In this document: in pieces, positions 20,651 to 32,127 of the stretch
How positions within the stretch are numbered: position 1 is the stretch's first letter
Layout: each line of letters starts with the position of its first letter
DNA from: Isoetes taiwanensis
Taxonomy: Eukaryota; Streptophyta; Lycopodiopsida; Isoetales; Isoetaceae
Length of the DNA stretch: 64,000 nt
NCBI GenBank assembly: GCA_021234155.1
Contig: JAJEKV010000056.1
Span: 5,766,932-5,830,931, forward strand
Direction: 5' to 3'
The notes under the pieces: model-generated
Told to the model about the DNA's origin: nothing
The model's input: only the letters and a program-made list of their open reading frames with translations
The model's database searches: none
Program-made: the position numbers and the translations under genes

Positions 20651-21486
20651 ATGATCATATTATTTCTTGGTCCAATGAGATTAATCCATGGTACTTCAAG
20701 TGACAAAACCATCTTCCTTCATTTCAAAAGTATTTTGTCTCAAGCTACTAATCTGGTAGACAATGATAATGGTCTTATTTTGAAAATTAATGGAAATAAT
20801 AAATACAAAGTGAGTTCTGTATATGCCATTCTCAATCAAAGGGACACCTCTGTTAAAGCTAAATACAAATGGTCTATCTCAGAAGATGAATGTAAAATTC
20901 TTTTCAGAAATATCTGGAAATCTTACTGTCCTCCAAAGGTTAATTTCTTTATTTGGTTGATTGCTCACAAAAGTCTTCCTAATCTTGTCTCCCTATCTCA
21001 AAAAAATTCGAATGTTCTTCCAGCCTGTCAATTGAATTGCTCCCAAGATGAAACTATGCAACACATCTTTCTGTGTCCAAAAATTGCTGACTTCTGGTCT
21101 TGGTTCTACAGTAAATTTAGGCAATATTTCTCTGTTCAAAATCAGGGGAACTTGCTCCAACATATTCAAAATAATGATGCCTTTCCTAACACTATTGTGT
21201 GTTTACTACCCTGTGGAACATTTGGAAGGCTAGAAATAGGATTGTGTATGGTAAAAAAAATGTCTCTATTTTTTGGATTAAGATGAATTTCCAGTTAGAT
21301 TTGGAAGGTTATGTATCTGCTCACAAAAGTAAATATGGAGACAAGTATGACAGGAAATGGAACTTCACTGGTGTTTCTAATTTGTTTAATTCCTTCCTTA
21401 ATGTCATCAATTCTAATGCACCCTTCTCTGATGATTTTGATAGAATATCTAGAGTTCCTGAGAGGGGAAGGCAGGAACAAGTTTGA
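20651..21486 (+). pseudogene. L1-like LINE zf-RVT domain
   Basis: It contains KYKVSSVYAILNQRD, then CPPKVNFFIWLIAHKSLP, then a Cys-rich segment ending MQHIFLCPKIADFW. This is the zinc-binding RT-associated domain of plant LINEs. The domain end LWNIWKARNRIVYGKKN lies in a different frame from about 21199, so there is one frameshift near 21200. The protein would end at 21486. About 860 nt of 3' UTR follow, up to the poly(A). Confidence 0.8.
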
Positions 21487-22373
21487 CACCATGCTGACCT
21501 ATCAAGAAACTATACTATACTGCAACAGCACAGGGGTTTCCAACTTAGTGCCTCCAGGGCCACATGCAACTTCAGATGAAATCAAGCTATATAAACTCAG
21601 ATGCAATAGTAATGAAGGATCATGGGCTAAGATTTACTGCAGGGAAGTCGTGCAGATGTATTGCATGTTCAGCTTTTTGTTCATGTATCACTTCTCATTG
21701 ACAGATAGGCAGCTTAGCAGGTAAGAGAATTATACTATTCTCACAAGATGCTGGCTGATCTTTATGGCACACTGCTTCTTCTAATGGAAAAAGAAGACAT
21801 CCACCAGCTGCTTATGGAAAATGGATCTGAGTATAACAGTTACAAGTTTGGGATTGACTCAGGTTTCTATTGGGTCTACAATGCCATCTTCGACCAAATC
21901 ATGCATTCCTCAGCGCATCCAGCCTAGCCATCATCCCTAATTCTCATCACAAACTTGATCTACAGCTACTTAATATCCTGATAATTGCTTATGCTCAGTA
22001 ATAAATCTTGCTTTTGTCTAACTTTTTGCTCAAGCACTTGGAAAGCAATTTTGTCCTTGCAGGAATTTTGGAATCGAATGGCCAGCTATGATGTTTCTTT
22101 CATGCTTAGCTATCAGCTCCTTCAAGGGGGGCAAGGCAGTATTTTGAGTATTTCTACATGGAAATATTACTTCATTGAGCTCTTCTTGCAGTTGGTCTGC
22201 AACTGGTTCACCTAAAGAACTCTATACAGCTACATTTTAAGTTTTATTTCATTACTCCTAAGATATAACTAATGAGGTTGACTCCACTCTCATTAGATGC
22301 ATATTTGTATGGCTTTTATTAGTTAATGGAAAAAACATCTCTTACCTTCAAAAAAAAAAAAAAAAGGAATTAT

Positions 22374-22640
22374 AGGTTGTCCACCTGCCAGTGCATATCT
22401 CTTCCAAATCACCAATCCTTGTACTATCCTTCTCTATACTCTGTATGTATGCACTCATACGATCCAACCCTTCATATACTTTACCAATGCAAGGTTCCAA
22501 TCCATCAACAAGACGAAGTAATTTAGTCATTCTAGCACCAATGCATCCAAGATGTTTTGCATCATTCGAGAAAGATTCATCAAAAGTGATGGAAATTGCT
22601 TCCAAACCTGTGTCAAAGCATGCCTCTGGCAAACGAAGAA
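22374..22640 (-). pseudogene. hAT-like transposase fragment
   Basis: On the minus strand a frame reads SFSNDAKHLGCIGARMTKLL, then LRLVDGLEPCIGKVYEGLDR and GDLEEICTGRWTT. The spacing of LVDG..P.IGKVYEG.DR and the later RW motif matches the hAT transposase region before the C-terminal dimerisation domain. The reading stops at the LINE insertion site. RC sequence below 19988 might continue it (PLRMH-like), but this is weak. It is a small remnant of a DNA transposon gene. Confidence 0.45.
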
Positions 22641-23110
22641 ATGAGAGATCTGTAAATAAGTGGTGAATGCAATCTTTACACTCTATGAGGCGCTAAACTC
22701 ACTTCTAAATACTCCAAAAAGCTAGAGCTTCTGTAATGGAAGATCAGCTTTGTTACTTGCGACTAATGCCTGGACAATTTACCAAGAAGAACTTGTTGAC
22801 CAGGGAGGCATACTCAAGCCCTAACCTGTGCAACTAAATTTAGTGGTCGTGTTGTTGGTAGAGTGATATAAAGAGATGATCTCTTACAGTTATCACAAGC
22901 TCTTATTTTTATTTATCACAAAGTAAACATATAATTGCAGTAAACATATATTCCTTTATGAATATCATTCCTAACAATGAAAAAAAAACATGAAACTTAG
23001 ACACAACCAGATATATACTATCACATGCATTGGACAGTTCGTACTGCAGAATTCAAACAACTTAAAGAAGGACCATTATTCTGTCAAACAAATCAAAAAA
23101 GATTGTGATA
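22641..23110. other. Spacer, nothing recognised
   Basis: AT-rich, with short poly(A) tracts. No frame or repeat stands out. Confidence 0.4.
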
Positions 23111-23313
23111 ATGAAGATGTACTCTGTATAAAAATTGTGCAGATCAAGTCTTGTCCCATTTAAAACAGTTGCAAATGCTTCCAGGCCAGGAATGAGATGG
23201 CCATGACGTCATCATGAAGATGTACTCTATATAAAAATTGTGGAGATCAAGTCTTGTCCCATTTAAAACAGCATCTAGAAATGCTTCCAGGCCAGGAATT
23301 AGACGGCCATGAC
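23111..23313. repeat. Tandem duplication of a 103-bp unit
   Basis: The stretch beginning 'atgaagatgtactct' at 23111 is repeated at 23214 with a 103-bp offset and about 10% difference, including a few inserted bases near 'cagcatctag'. No coding content was recognised. Confidence 0.85.
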
Positions 23314-25414
23314 CAAAAATTGCATACCATATCTGCGTCTATGAGAGCATTTTGCTGACTCAAAGTGGTAGCAGAAGCGGCCTTTTGCTTGGTCATATTT
23401 TGCCCAGAAATAGTTTTCCTGCTTCTCATTTCAATATTGCCTGCTATATCTTCAAAGATATCATTCTTCCAGATGCCACATTTTCCCACAGCAGACTGGT
23501 TTTAAAGCATTTCAAGCATTGAATCAATGAAATGGTACCTGGTGCAATTATTTTCACGATAGGGGGCTGGAGGGATTATACAGTTAAATTCATCAGTATA
23601 TACATAGGCAAACAAGGTATCATTATTGTGGCAATTCTCTGAAATACAACAATACAACAAGTTAAGCTACAGATCGTTAAATAGATAGAAAATTTGATAG
23701 AGGAAATTCGATATGTTTTACTTACCTAACAGGGGCGCGATTGAACAGTGTTGAATGGGGATGATTGTCCAATTGGAATCAAGCGTATGATAGAGGGATA
23801 AGATCCACTAACTTTTAATATATCCATCTGCTCTTTTTTCTGCAACTTCGGCTCTTTTAGCCTCTTCTTTTTACCTTGCTTGCAATTTCAGCTTCAGATG
23901 GGGACTTCATCTGCAAACTTCCAGCTAGATTTACTGGATATCACCAACTCCAACTAGTTCGGCAGGTAAGATTTGTTGGTGCATACCTGATTTGATCTGA
24001 TGCCCTAGCGGCCCAAAGGCCCAAGACTCCTCCCGATTTATGACAGAAACCCTATTTGGGGTTTCCTCGACTGCTGCATGTCCAGAGGAAAACAAAAACA
24101 TGGAATAAAGTTTAAGCGATTAAATGAAATAAAAAATTAGAGTTAAAACCATTAGAATATGAAATTTAACCACTCAAAAACAAAGGTAAGCACTCTAGAA
24201 ATACTATTTAGTACGCCTCATCAAATACAGCACCGAAATTATAGAAAAACCTTAGTAAAAATTGTACAAAAACATAAAAAAACCCCTTCTTCTTCTTTTA
24301 TGCTACATATTCTTTTCTCATTTCTAGATCTTGTTATACTCATTAAAAGGTTCAAAATTCCAACCTTTTTTGTGGTTGCTATGATTATAGCTTATGAAGT
24401 TCGAAAATCATTTTTGTACTTGCCATTTTGTTCTTGATACAATATCTTCAAATTATCAACGGTAGTTTATCGTCATATAACAATTTTTGGATCAAAGAAC
24501 TGATTCTTCTACACTATAATGAATCCAAAAATCTCGTCTTAAGACTGTTATTATTCAGATAACTACTTCAAATAATCTTAGTATGTATCTACACTAAGTT
24601 CTATTTGCATCAATGGGAGTGTGTATTTACGTCCACCAGCCATGGGTTTATGGAAAGAGTTTTTCCATGGCTGGTTAAATATCTTAAAAAAACTTTTACA
24701 CTTTTATACCTTGAATTCCTCAAAACAAATATCATGATGATGTTTTTTAATGTTGAGACAAAATAAGTTTTCTGAGCTACCTTACAACATTGATACAGAG
24801 TTAACAGCTTCTATAGACATAATATCATACAAATTATTCTTTGAATGCATAAATTCAACAACTTCTCTGGGCTACATTTGATATTGGTGAATTGACGAGA
24901 ATTCTCAGGAGAATCTGTAAGAAAATTTGCTTATTTTCAGCATTTTTCTAGGAGTAGATTTGTATGGGTTGGGTAGGGGCCCTATGTTGTAACAGGGCCC
25001 TACTCTCCCTATTACAACTTTAACCAATCATTTTACATGGCCCAATGGAGAGCTCCTAATCTGTAATAGGAGGAAGGATATTTTTTATTATAATAACTCC
25101 TCTTGATTTTGTGTGATAAGATCCAACAATGGCAAGATCTAAGTCTGTAAACTTACCACAACTATAACTAATGATCAATATGCCTACCAAATAACTCAAT
25201 TGCATCTAGACTTTTAATCCAAACCCCCACTGCCCTATCTGTAGTTTTCCTAGACTACATATGAATTTGTCCCCGATCTTGCTTGTTTGCAACCAATGAG
25301 TCGTATATCCTGTACCCTACTTGTATAGAGTTAAAAACCATCCATAACCTTTGTTATCCCTTAAGCATTTTAATTTTACCGACTAATACATTAAGCAACA
25401 ATATTCTGTGGTCA
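23314..25414. other. Spacer with small repeats
   Basis: No gene was seen. A 115-bp piece at about 24365-24480 is repeated at 29868-29985. A 10-bp perfect inverted repeat, CCAGCCATGG/CCATGGCTGG, lies at 24636-24645 and 24665-24674. Around 24980-25075 'gggccctac' and 'taatagg' words recur in both orientations. Confidence 0.5.
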
Positions 25415-25892
25415 TTTACATAGCCTGTTACCATGGAACAACAACTAGAGATCTTATTTTAACTGGTCCATTTTAACCATTTTAATCTTTGCAAATTAAC
25501 CTTCAGCTAAATCCATCTTATTTTCCTTGTATGAATATTCCTAGAATCACTTTTCAGATTGGATCCTTTGACGATTAGGATTTGTGAAAAATCCTAATTT
25601 TGACCTGATATGCTCTACTTACATGGCTATTTAAGCTGATCTCCGCTTTCCATAACTAGTTGGACTGTGTTTGCATACAGATTTCTTTCCTGGTTTACGG
25701 CCTGTTTGATCTGTGTTTGATCTTAAAGATGGGATTCTAGAGATTTTATTCATTTGGAGCTATAGTATTTGTGTTGCTTGCAATGCAACCAGAATGGTAA
25801 ACTTCTAATTATAGTGGCCTGCATGGGTAGACTCAAGAGTGGATTTAACAAGGACATGCATCTGTTTGATCCAGGCAAAACCTTGGAGCATC

Positions 25893-26873
25893 TATAAAAT
25901 TATTGCAAAAGCCTATGCAGAAAGACTTAAACAGGTTTTGGGATTGAGAATAGATGCGGCTCAGTCAGGCTTTCTTCCAGGTCGGCAAATTTTTCATAAT
26001 ATAGTGGCAGCATATGAAGGAGTTCATTGGGCCCAATGTTCAGGTCAAAATCTTCTCTATTTAAAATTGGATTTTGCTAAAGCTTATGATAGTGTGAAGT
26101 GGACTTTCTTGGATGCCATGCTTTTGAAATTGGGATTTGGATCTGGTTTCCGATCTATAATGCAAAAAATGTTGATTTCTGCTAAGGGGGTAGTACTGTA
26201 TCATGGAGAACCATTGGTGCTTTTTTCAATCGAACGTGGAATAAGGCAAGGTTGCCCTTTAGCTCCTTTTTTGTTTACTATAGTGGCAGAAGGACTTTCG
26301 CAACTATTGCATGAGGCTGAAAAGGATGGTTTGGTAAAGGGATTATTATTGGAGGAAGGTGAACAGGTTTTGGTTAATCAGTTTGCAGACGATACCTTCT
26401 TGCTAGTGGATGGTGAAGAGAATAACGTGCAGATAATCAAAAAGATTTTGGATATATTTTCAATTGCATCTGGCTGTCTCCTTAATTGGGCTAAGTGTAG
26501 TGCTTTATGGGTGAGGAAGGAAGCAGTTCCGCATTTTTTATATGAGTATGCCTGGAAGGTTGTTGTACCATCTGCAAAGACAAAGCTTCTAGGAGTCCCC
26601 TTTGGTTTAGATATTGACATGAATGAAGCATGGGATGAAATTATCTTAAATTTACAAAGGCAACTGATTTGGTGGAGAGGTTCAAAGTTATCCTTGGCAG
26701 GTAGAATTCAAGTAGCTAAGTCAGTATTGAACAATACACATATTTATTTGGTTTCGGTTCCATTGGCTCCAGCTTCTAAGTTTGCAGAGATAAAAAAGAT
26801 TGTAAGAGATTTTGTCTGGTGCCGATCAAGGAGGCACTGTGAAGGTGGCGTGGAAGAAATGTATGTTGTTTAA
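25893..26873 (+). pseudogene. L1-like LINE reverse transcriptase
   Basis: The frame runs from KIIAKAYAERLKQVL through AQSGFLPGRQI, YLKLDFAKAYDSVKW, GIRQGCPLAPFLFTIVAEGL, NQFADDTFLLVDG (catalytic F-A-D-D) and WWRGSKLSLAGRIQVAK. These are RT motifs 1-7 of plant L1 elements. The first amino acids of the open frame (25839-25892) are target sequence, not LINE. It ends at 26873 in a short frameshifted tail, and the missing residues resume in the next frame (GGLGMLDLSLQGK). ORF1 and endonuclease are absent because of 5' truncation. Confidence 0.9.
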
Positions 26874-28066
26874 ACAACAAGGAGGACTTGGTATGTTGGA
26901 TCTTTCTTTACAGGGTAAGGTCTTAGCTTCTAAGCTATTGTTCATTTTGTTAAAAGATGATTGTGAATATCAGGTATGAAGTTACTTAAACAATCAGTAA
27001 AGAAGTGTATGGTTTTTCATAAGCGAGGTGTGAGAATTGAGCTCCCTTGGGCATTGTTATATCCATTGAAAGCTTCTTCACATGCCTCTCCAGTACGGAA
27101 AGGCTTGCTTCGGGCCTGGAAGGTAGTCCAGCAGGTGATTACATTTGATTGGGAAGCTTGTCTCCAGGCATCTTCCCCCTTTCTGTGGTTGCCTTTGTAT
27201 ACAATGGACAACTACACCCAGTTGTGGAATTTATGCATGCGCATTCCCAAGCGAGGTGGAGGAGAGCAGGTATTATTTCTAATGAACAGTGGTATTTTGG
27301 TATTGACATTGCTCCTTGGCAATGGTTTCAGGAGACATATGGATTGTTGGATAAAGATATCAGTATATGGGCTTATGTAGCAAGTGCTCTTCCTCTAATT
27401 AAGAAGGTGGGTAACAAGAGATGCTGGAACTTTGTTCAAGGTATTAAAGAAGGCAAGAAGCTAGTAAGTTCATGCTACAGATTGCTTACCTCCTCAAATA
27501 CTTTATCACCTTCTCGAAAATGGCACTTACAGACTTTGCCTTCTCAATGGCAATCCATCTGGAACCTTGTTTGGTCTAAATATAATCCTCCAAAGGTAAA
27601 TGTTCTACTTTGGCAGGTGATTCATCGCTCTTTGAGAGTTAATGAGATGGTTCATCGCTTTAAGCCGGGAGTAAGCCCACTTTGCCCAATGTGTGAGCGG
27701 TGCATTGAAACATTGGAGCACTGTTTATATTTGTGTGCAGAGCTGAGTAGTCTTAGGTCCTGGCTGCATTCTCTTTTTGGAGTATCTTTGGATAGTCAGC
27801 ATTTTCTTTTGGGTATGTATCCAAATCAGTGGACTGCTTCTAAAAGGATTGCATTTCACATGGCAAAGTCTTGGCTAATATGGAGTGTATGGAAGCGAAG
27901 GCGAAGAAAGGTCTTTTATGATAAGCGTATTTCTTCTCAGGTGGTGCTTCAAGAAATTCGTAAGAAGTTGTATAATTGCTTTCAGATCTCCAATTGGCCT
28001 GATCGTATTAAAATTCTAATATGGCCTGCTTCAGGGACATTCCTTACTTCTGGAAGTACTTTGTAA
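26874..28066 (+). pseudogene. L1-like LINE C-terminal region with zf-RVT
   Basis: After frameshifts at about 26860 and between 26980 and 27230, a long frame (27149-28066) carries WNLVWSKYNPPKVNVLLWQ. The zinc-binding segment follows with CPMCERCIETLEHCLYLC, and then the terminal IWSVWKRRRRKVFYDKR. This is the standard LINE C-terminus in plants. The stop at 28066 is followed by a very short 3' UTR and poly(A). Confidence 0.85.
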
Positions 28067-29336
28067 TATTTTGAGTGTATAATATGAAGTAAAACACGTT
28101 CTTCAAAAAAAAAAAACCTTGGAGCATCCTATAGGGAATATTGGCCTATTGAAATGCATATGAATCTAGTCTTGGAGGACGAAATTGCAGTTTGCAAAAA
28201 CCCCATCAGGTTCTTATTTGATATGAATGGAGCTGATACCTTAGATCTAGTTTCTATGAGGTCTTTTGCCATTTCATTTCAGAGTTTCTAAGTCTCATCC
28301 CCATCTCTAGGTATTTCTGAAAAGTTATGCATAGGCCATCTCTAAATATTTTTCTTTGCCTAAATTGGCACATTACTATTTCTTTAATATTTCTAGACTA
28401 GTTTCCTGAGTTTTTTGGTGTGTTTCCTCATCTGTTGGCCACCTTTTCAAAATTAACTGATCTGCGTAACTTTATAGTCCTCTTGGTTAAATTTTATGTT
28501 GTCATATATATGCCGAGTTTGTTTGCTCATGTCCTTGACTAGTGCATCTAGTGGCGCTTATATTCTATGATATCCACTCACTTTCTAGAAAGTGCTTCGC
28601 CCTTAAGCTTGTTTTCTCTTTTCCATATTGTCTTTTCTATTTGCTGAAATGGCGTTGGTCAGGATGTTTTGAGTGTCTACAGTGAACGTAATATGTCGAA
28701 TATTGCTTTTGTGGACCTCTAATATAATCAGTCTGATGAAATATGAGCTGGATAGATGTGTTATCAGATTGCTGTTGTTTACATCGGAGTGAACCTCTTA
28801 CATCACTATTTTTGTTCAGCCTTGGGGATTAAGATGTGTTATTAGTAGTTAATTTGCCATAATTAGACGCAAATCCTGTTGTTATATAAAGTTATCTCTT
28901 TGTTTTCTATTGCTTTATTTCTTCCAGATGCAATTATCACAGACTTGCTCTTTGGTTTGGCGTGGACGTAAATGTTTTTAGAGAACATTTGTGAGCTCTT
29001 GAAGCTTAATTATTTTGTTATCTCTTATGTATCTAAGCCTAAGCTAGGCACCTAATAACGAGTCTTCTGGAAAAGGAAAAGTTAGATTTTATATTCTTTA
29101 GGAACATATGTTCTTGCAGTGAAATTTGAGGCAGTAATACCAGTTCAAAAAATGATTCATAATGCAAAATCAAGCTGATGTGGCAGATCCAGAATGTGTT
29201 TGGTTTATCATGTCAAATTGTATTCCAAATTGCTCTCATTGTGGTAGTGAAGACGATAAGCCGGGTTCATTGCTTTAGGTTTTTATGTTTTAACTGGTAT
29301 ATTGGTTAATGGTGAAGGGCGTTAAGCCGGATAGGT

Positions 29337-30339
29337 TCATTGCTTACCTGTTGTAACTTGAGCTTTTACCCCTTAGGCTAAATGTCTCGTGGTTTCGCTG
29401 CAGGTAAGGTAATCGAATCCCTCCAAGTGTTGCTTTGAGGTTCAAATGTTCACGAGGACTTTTACTCAAGAAGATCTGAATGGTTTTCTTAGCATATGTG
29501 AAACTTCAATGAGTTGTTCTTTATAGTCTGGACATTGGTGATATCTCTACCTTTTTAGATTAAGGTCTGCCACAGTTAAAATATAATACTCTTATGAAAG
29601 TATTAATTGCTGCTTATGCTCCTATTTTTGAAGTATTAATTCAGCTGGTTATACTCCTGTTTCTAGGCAGTGTTATCTGCTACTCTATATTTTCTGCTTA
29701 TGCTCCTATTTTTGAAGTATTAATTCAGCTGGTTATACTCATGTTTCTAGGCAGTGTTATCTACTACTCTATATTTTCTAGTGAAGGTTTGGATGTTCAC
29801 AAACCTCTCTAATGCATATCCATATTTTTACCTTACTTTATGGTCTAGTGTTTCATGTTGTGTTTTGGACCGTTTTTGTGATTGCTATGATTATGACTTA
29901 TGAAGTTGGAAAAATCATTTTTGTACTTGCCATTTTGTTCTTGATATAGTATCTTCAAATTACCAATGGTAGTTCATCGTCATATTGAGAGATTTGTGAT
30001 TTCTTGTCTTAGAAAATCTAGATATCCTTATCAGGGCCTAGAATTAGATTGCACCTGTCTATTTCTAGGATTTCAAATGAAGGTCCTTATTTTTAGAAAT
30101 GGAACTAGAAGGCCTAAAGTCTGTTGTTCCCTATGGTCTTAACAGACTCAAAAGTTTTTTTAATGTTACTCCAATTCCTGTTTAACTTGGGACCCTGATT
30201 TGGAGTAAAGATGTATTGTTATTCTTTTGAATGAGCAAGTATTCAGATAATAAATATAAAAGAAACTCCTAGGTAAGTTGCCATCGTGCTTGGTACATAA
30301 AACGAAAAGGAGCCATTTTGGAGATTTTTTAAACAAATG
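29337..30339. other. Spacer with one tandem duplication
   Basis: Nothing is recognised except the 84-bp tandem duplication (29612-29779) and a piece at 29868-29985 shared with 24365-24480. Confidence 0.4.
29612..29779. repeat. Tandem duplication of an 84-bp unit
   Basis: Units 29612-29695 and 29696-29779 differ at only two positions. The unit is 28 codons long, so a hydrophobic plus-strand frame (29594-29812) stays open. No protein family is recognised. Confidence 0.9.
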
Positions 30340-31092
30340 GGAATATCCAGCCATCGTGCTTTCCTTATGCGCTATATGAGAAGAAAAGGAGTCATAAGGG
30401 GGCTTCATAGAAGGAAGGATATCTGCTAAAGTTATGGAAAAACGTCCTTTACTTTAATAAAATACAGCAGCATAGAATGTAGTTATGATGCTTCTATGTT
30501 TTAATCCAAAAACAACTTGGGCAGTTTTAAGTACATTGCACAACCAGTAATCTAATCCATAGCAAAACCAGTTCTAAACAGCAGATAATCATATAATAGT
30601 AAACAGCAGATAATTTATAATAGTCTTTTATAACAATTCCATTATGAGATTTTTTCTTCTCTGCCTGTGACGTAACAGACCCTGTTTCCTGATCCTTTCT
30701 ATGTATGATAATATTTATCGAGTCCTTGAGCCAGCAGAAAACGTACAAGATGTAAAATAAATGTAACTTAATTCATTTCCTTGCAATTTGGTCTGCAGAA
30801 ATCGTTAAAAACTCTGTTCTTTAGGCCATGGTGCTTAGATTGATGCACATAGGAATAGAAACTTCAAGCGTGTCTGAAAACTAAAAAAATTGCAGAATTT
30901 CCTGCTAGCTAGAAGCAACTGCTTGTCATCATCTTCTTAAATTCTACAAAGCTATCACCATTTCTGTCTACCCCCTGAATCATGTTTTTACACTGCTCTA
31001 TCATAAGCATCACTTTGAGAAGCTCTTCAGGAGTTATGTAGCCATTCATGTCTATCTTAAAAATATAAAAAACTCCTGTCTTAATTCATTTA
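30340..31092 (-). pseudogene. Partial, decayed copy of the calmodulin-like gene
   Basis: The segment aligns with 48875-49705, covering the last exon part and 3' flank of the calmodulin-like gene on the minus strand. The coding remnant (31085-30911) reads NGYITPEELLKVML, then EQCKNMIQGVDRNGDSF, then KKMMTSSCF. Relative to the intact gene it has lost 24 bp between EF-hands 3 and 4 and 9 bp in EF-hand 4. A stop and a frameshift lie upstream of NGYITPEE. Similarity ends near 31092, just before an inserted element pair. It is a non-functional 3' duplicate. Confidence 0.85.
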
Positions 31093-31100
31093 TAAGCAAC

Positions 31101-32127
31101 ATGACCTATCCCATCGATCCGAGACATCGGATCGCCATTCTAGAATGGGACGAGCATGCATGTTTTGCATGCATGCGGGCGGCGCATGCCCATTCTGGTT
31201 GGGAGTTCGCTATTTTAGGCGCGTTTCTGCTTCGACTTCTCATCGGCGCTTCCTCTTCTCTCTCAGCAGTACCTTATTCTCTTTGAATTGTTTCCAGGCA
31301 GGGGAGGGGCTTCTTCCTGCCTGGTTTGGCCAATTTGGCGTTTCTTTCCTGCTGTCCTTTCGGCCTTTAGCCTTCATCCTGTGACCTTCGTCCTCGATCC
31401 TAGTTTGTTAAGGAAGTCCTTTGGTATTCGGGCGGTTTGTTGGTTTCATGCGAGTCCCATTCTAGAATCCCATCGATCCGAGACATCGGATCGCCATTCT
31501 AGAATGGGACGAGCATGCATGTTTTGCATGCATGCGGGCGGCGCATGCCCATTCTGGTTGGGAGTTCGCTATTTTAGGCGCGTTTCTGCTTCGACTTCTC
31601 ATCGGCGCTTCCTCTTCTCTCTCAGCAGTACCTTATTCTCTTTGAACCCACCCTCCCCCCCTTCTTTGTTATTGTATTTTTATCGCGTGGCACGCGCGTA
31701 ATCAGCCCCTCCACTCTGGGAGGTTTGTTTTGTCTTGTTGTTTTGTTGGTGATGTGCAGGTACAGGTTAGCGAGCGGCATCTGTTTCGACTTTTCCATTC
31801 GTGGGTTTTGGGAGCGATTTTTATGCCTTCCGTTTGTCCAAGCCCCTTGCCGAAGGCTTATCACTAGGGTTTTTCCTCGAAAACCGAAAGGGCGGGTTTT
31901 TAATCCCGGTGATAAGCTTTCTCGCAGTACACTAGCCCGCCTCTATTAGCATTGTATTTTGTTGGGGTCCAAATGATATAATTGGATTTTCCCTTTATTT
32001 TTTATGTGTAGTTCGCATGTGTGCGGCTACCCACTATCCACCATTGTAGAAAATCTGCTGAGATGAATGAGAAGCAAGTCTAAGTCGGGCGGTTTGTTGG
32101 TTTCATGCGAGTCCCATTCTAGAATTC
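31101..32127. mobile_element. Head-to-tail pair of elements with shared ends
   Basis: Copy 1 (31110-31468) and copy 2 (31469-32125) start with the same 178 bp (31110-31287 = 31469-31646, identical) and end with the same 41 bp (31428-31468 = 32085-32125). Their middles, about 140 and 440 bp, are unrelated. Copy 2 contains a TTTTTCCTCGAAAACC...GGGTTTTTAATCCC motif near 31868-31905. It resembles the 3' UTR of the LINE at 4945. A TTCTATTCTAT end follows. TATAAGCAA at 31091 and TATAAAGCAA at 32127 may be target-site duplications. The shared head holds nested hairpins. This may be a non-autonomous retroelement using the pentanucleotide-tail LINE. Confidence 0.6.

Larger units (their letters stand above)
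19988..22373 (+). mobile_element. 5'-truncated L1-like LINE with 9-bp target-site duplication
   Basis: AGGAATTAT occurs at 19988-19996 and again at 22365-22373, directly after a 15-nt poly(A) (22350-22364). Between them lies a plus-strand L1-like LINE body of about 2.37 kb, starting within the C-terminal part of RT. The sequence CTTACCTTC before the poly(A) resembles CGTTCTTC before the poly(A) of the LINE at 28112. The flank to the right reads on the minus strand as a hAT-like transposase. Confidence 0.85.
25877..28128 (+). mobile_element. 5'-truncated L1-like LINE with 16-bp target-site duplication
   Basis: AAAACCTTGGAGCATC occurs at 25877-25892 and 28113-28128. The 2.2-kb body between ends in poly(A) that merges with the second copy. 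The single-copy empty site is preserved at 1263-1278. The body encodes most of the RT and the zf-RVT domain, with a few frameshifts. It is better preserved than the LINE at 20 kb, which suggests a later insertion. Confidence 0.95.
25415..29336. repeat. Segmental duplication, copy B (split by LINE)
   Basis: This is homologous to 797-2462 in the same orientation. The left arm is 25415-25892 and the right arm is 28113-29336; a LINE with a 16-bp duplication lies between. Copy B also has about 90 bp of extra sequence near 28225-28310 ('ggagctgataccttag...') and lacks a piece of copy A around 1615-1680. Both copies therefore have private indels. Confidence 0.9.

Noticed and set aside
25839-25892. 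N-terminal residues of the LINE RT open frame
   Set aside because: This part lies outside the target-site duplication and is host flank, not LINE protein.
29402-29425. Possible tRNA fragment near 'ggtaatcgaatccctcc'
   Set aside because: The T-arm-like words are not accompanied by D-arm, anticodon or acceptor pairing. No tRNA was supported anywhere in the window.
31110-32125. LTR retrotransposon with short LTRs (a TRIM) based on the 178-bp direct repeat
   Set aside because: The repeat copies lack TG...CA ends, a primer-binding site and a polypurine tract. The second copy is followed by a further 440 bp with its own repeated tail.
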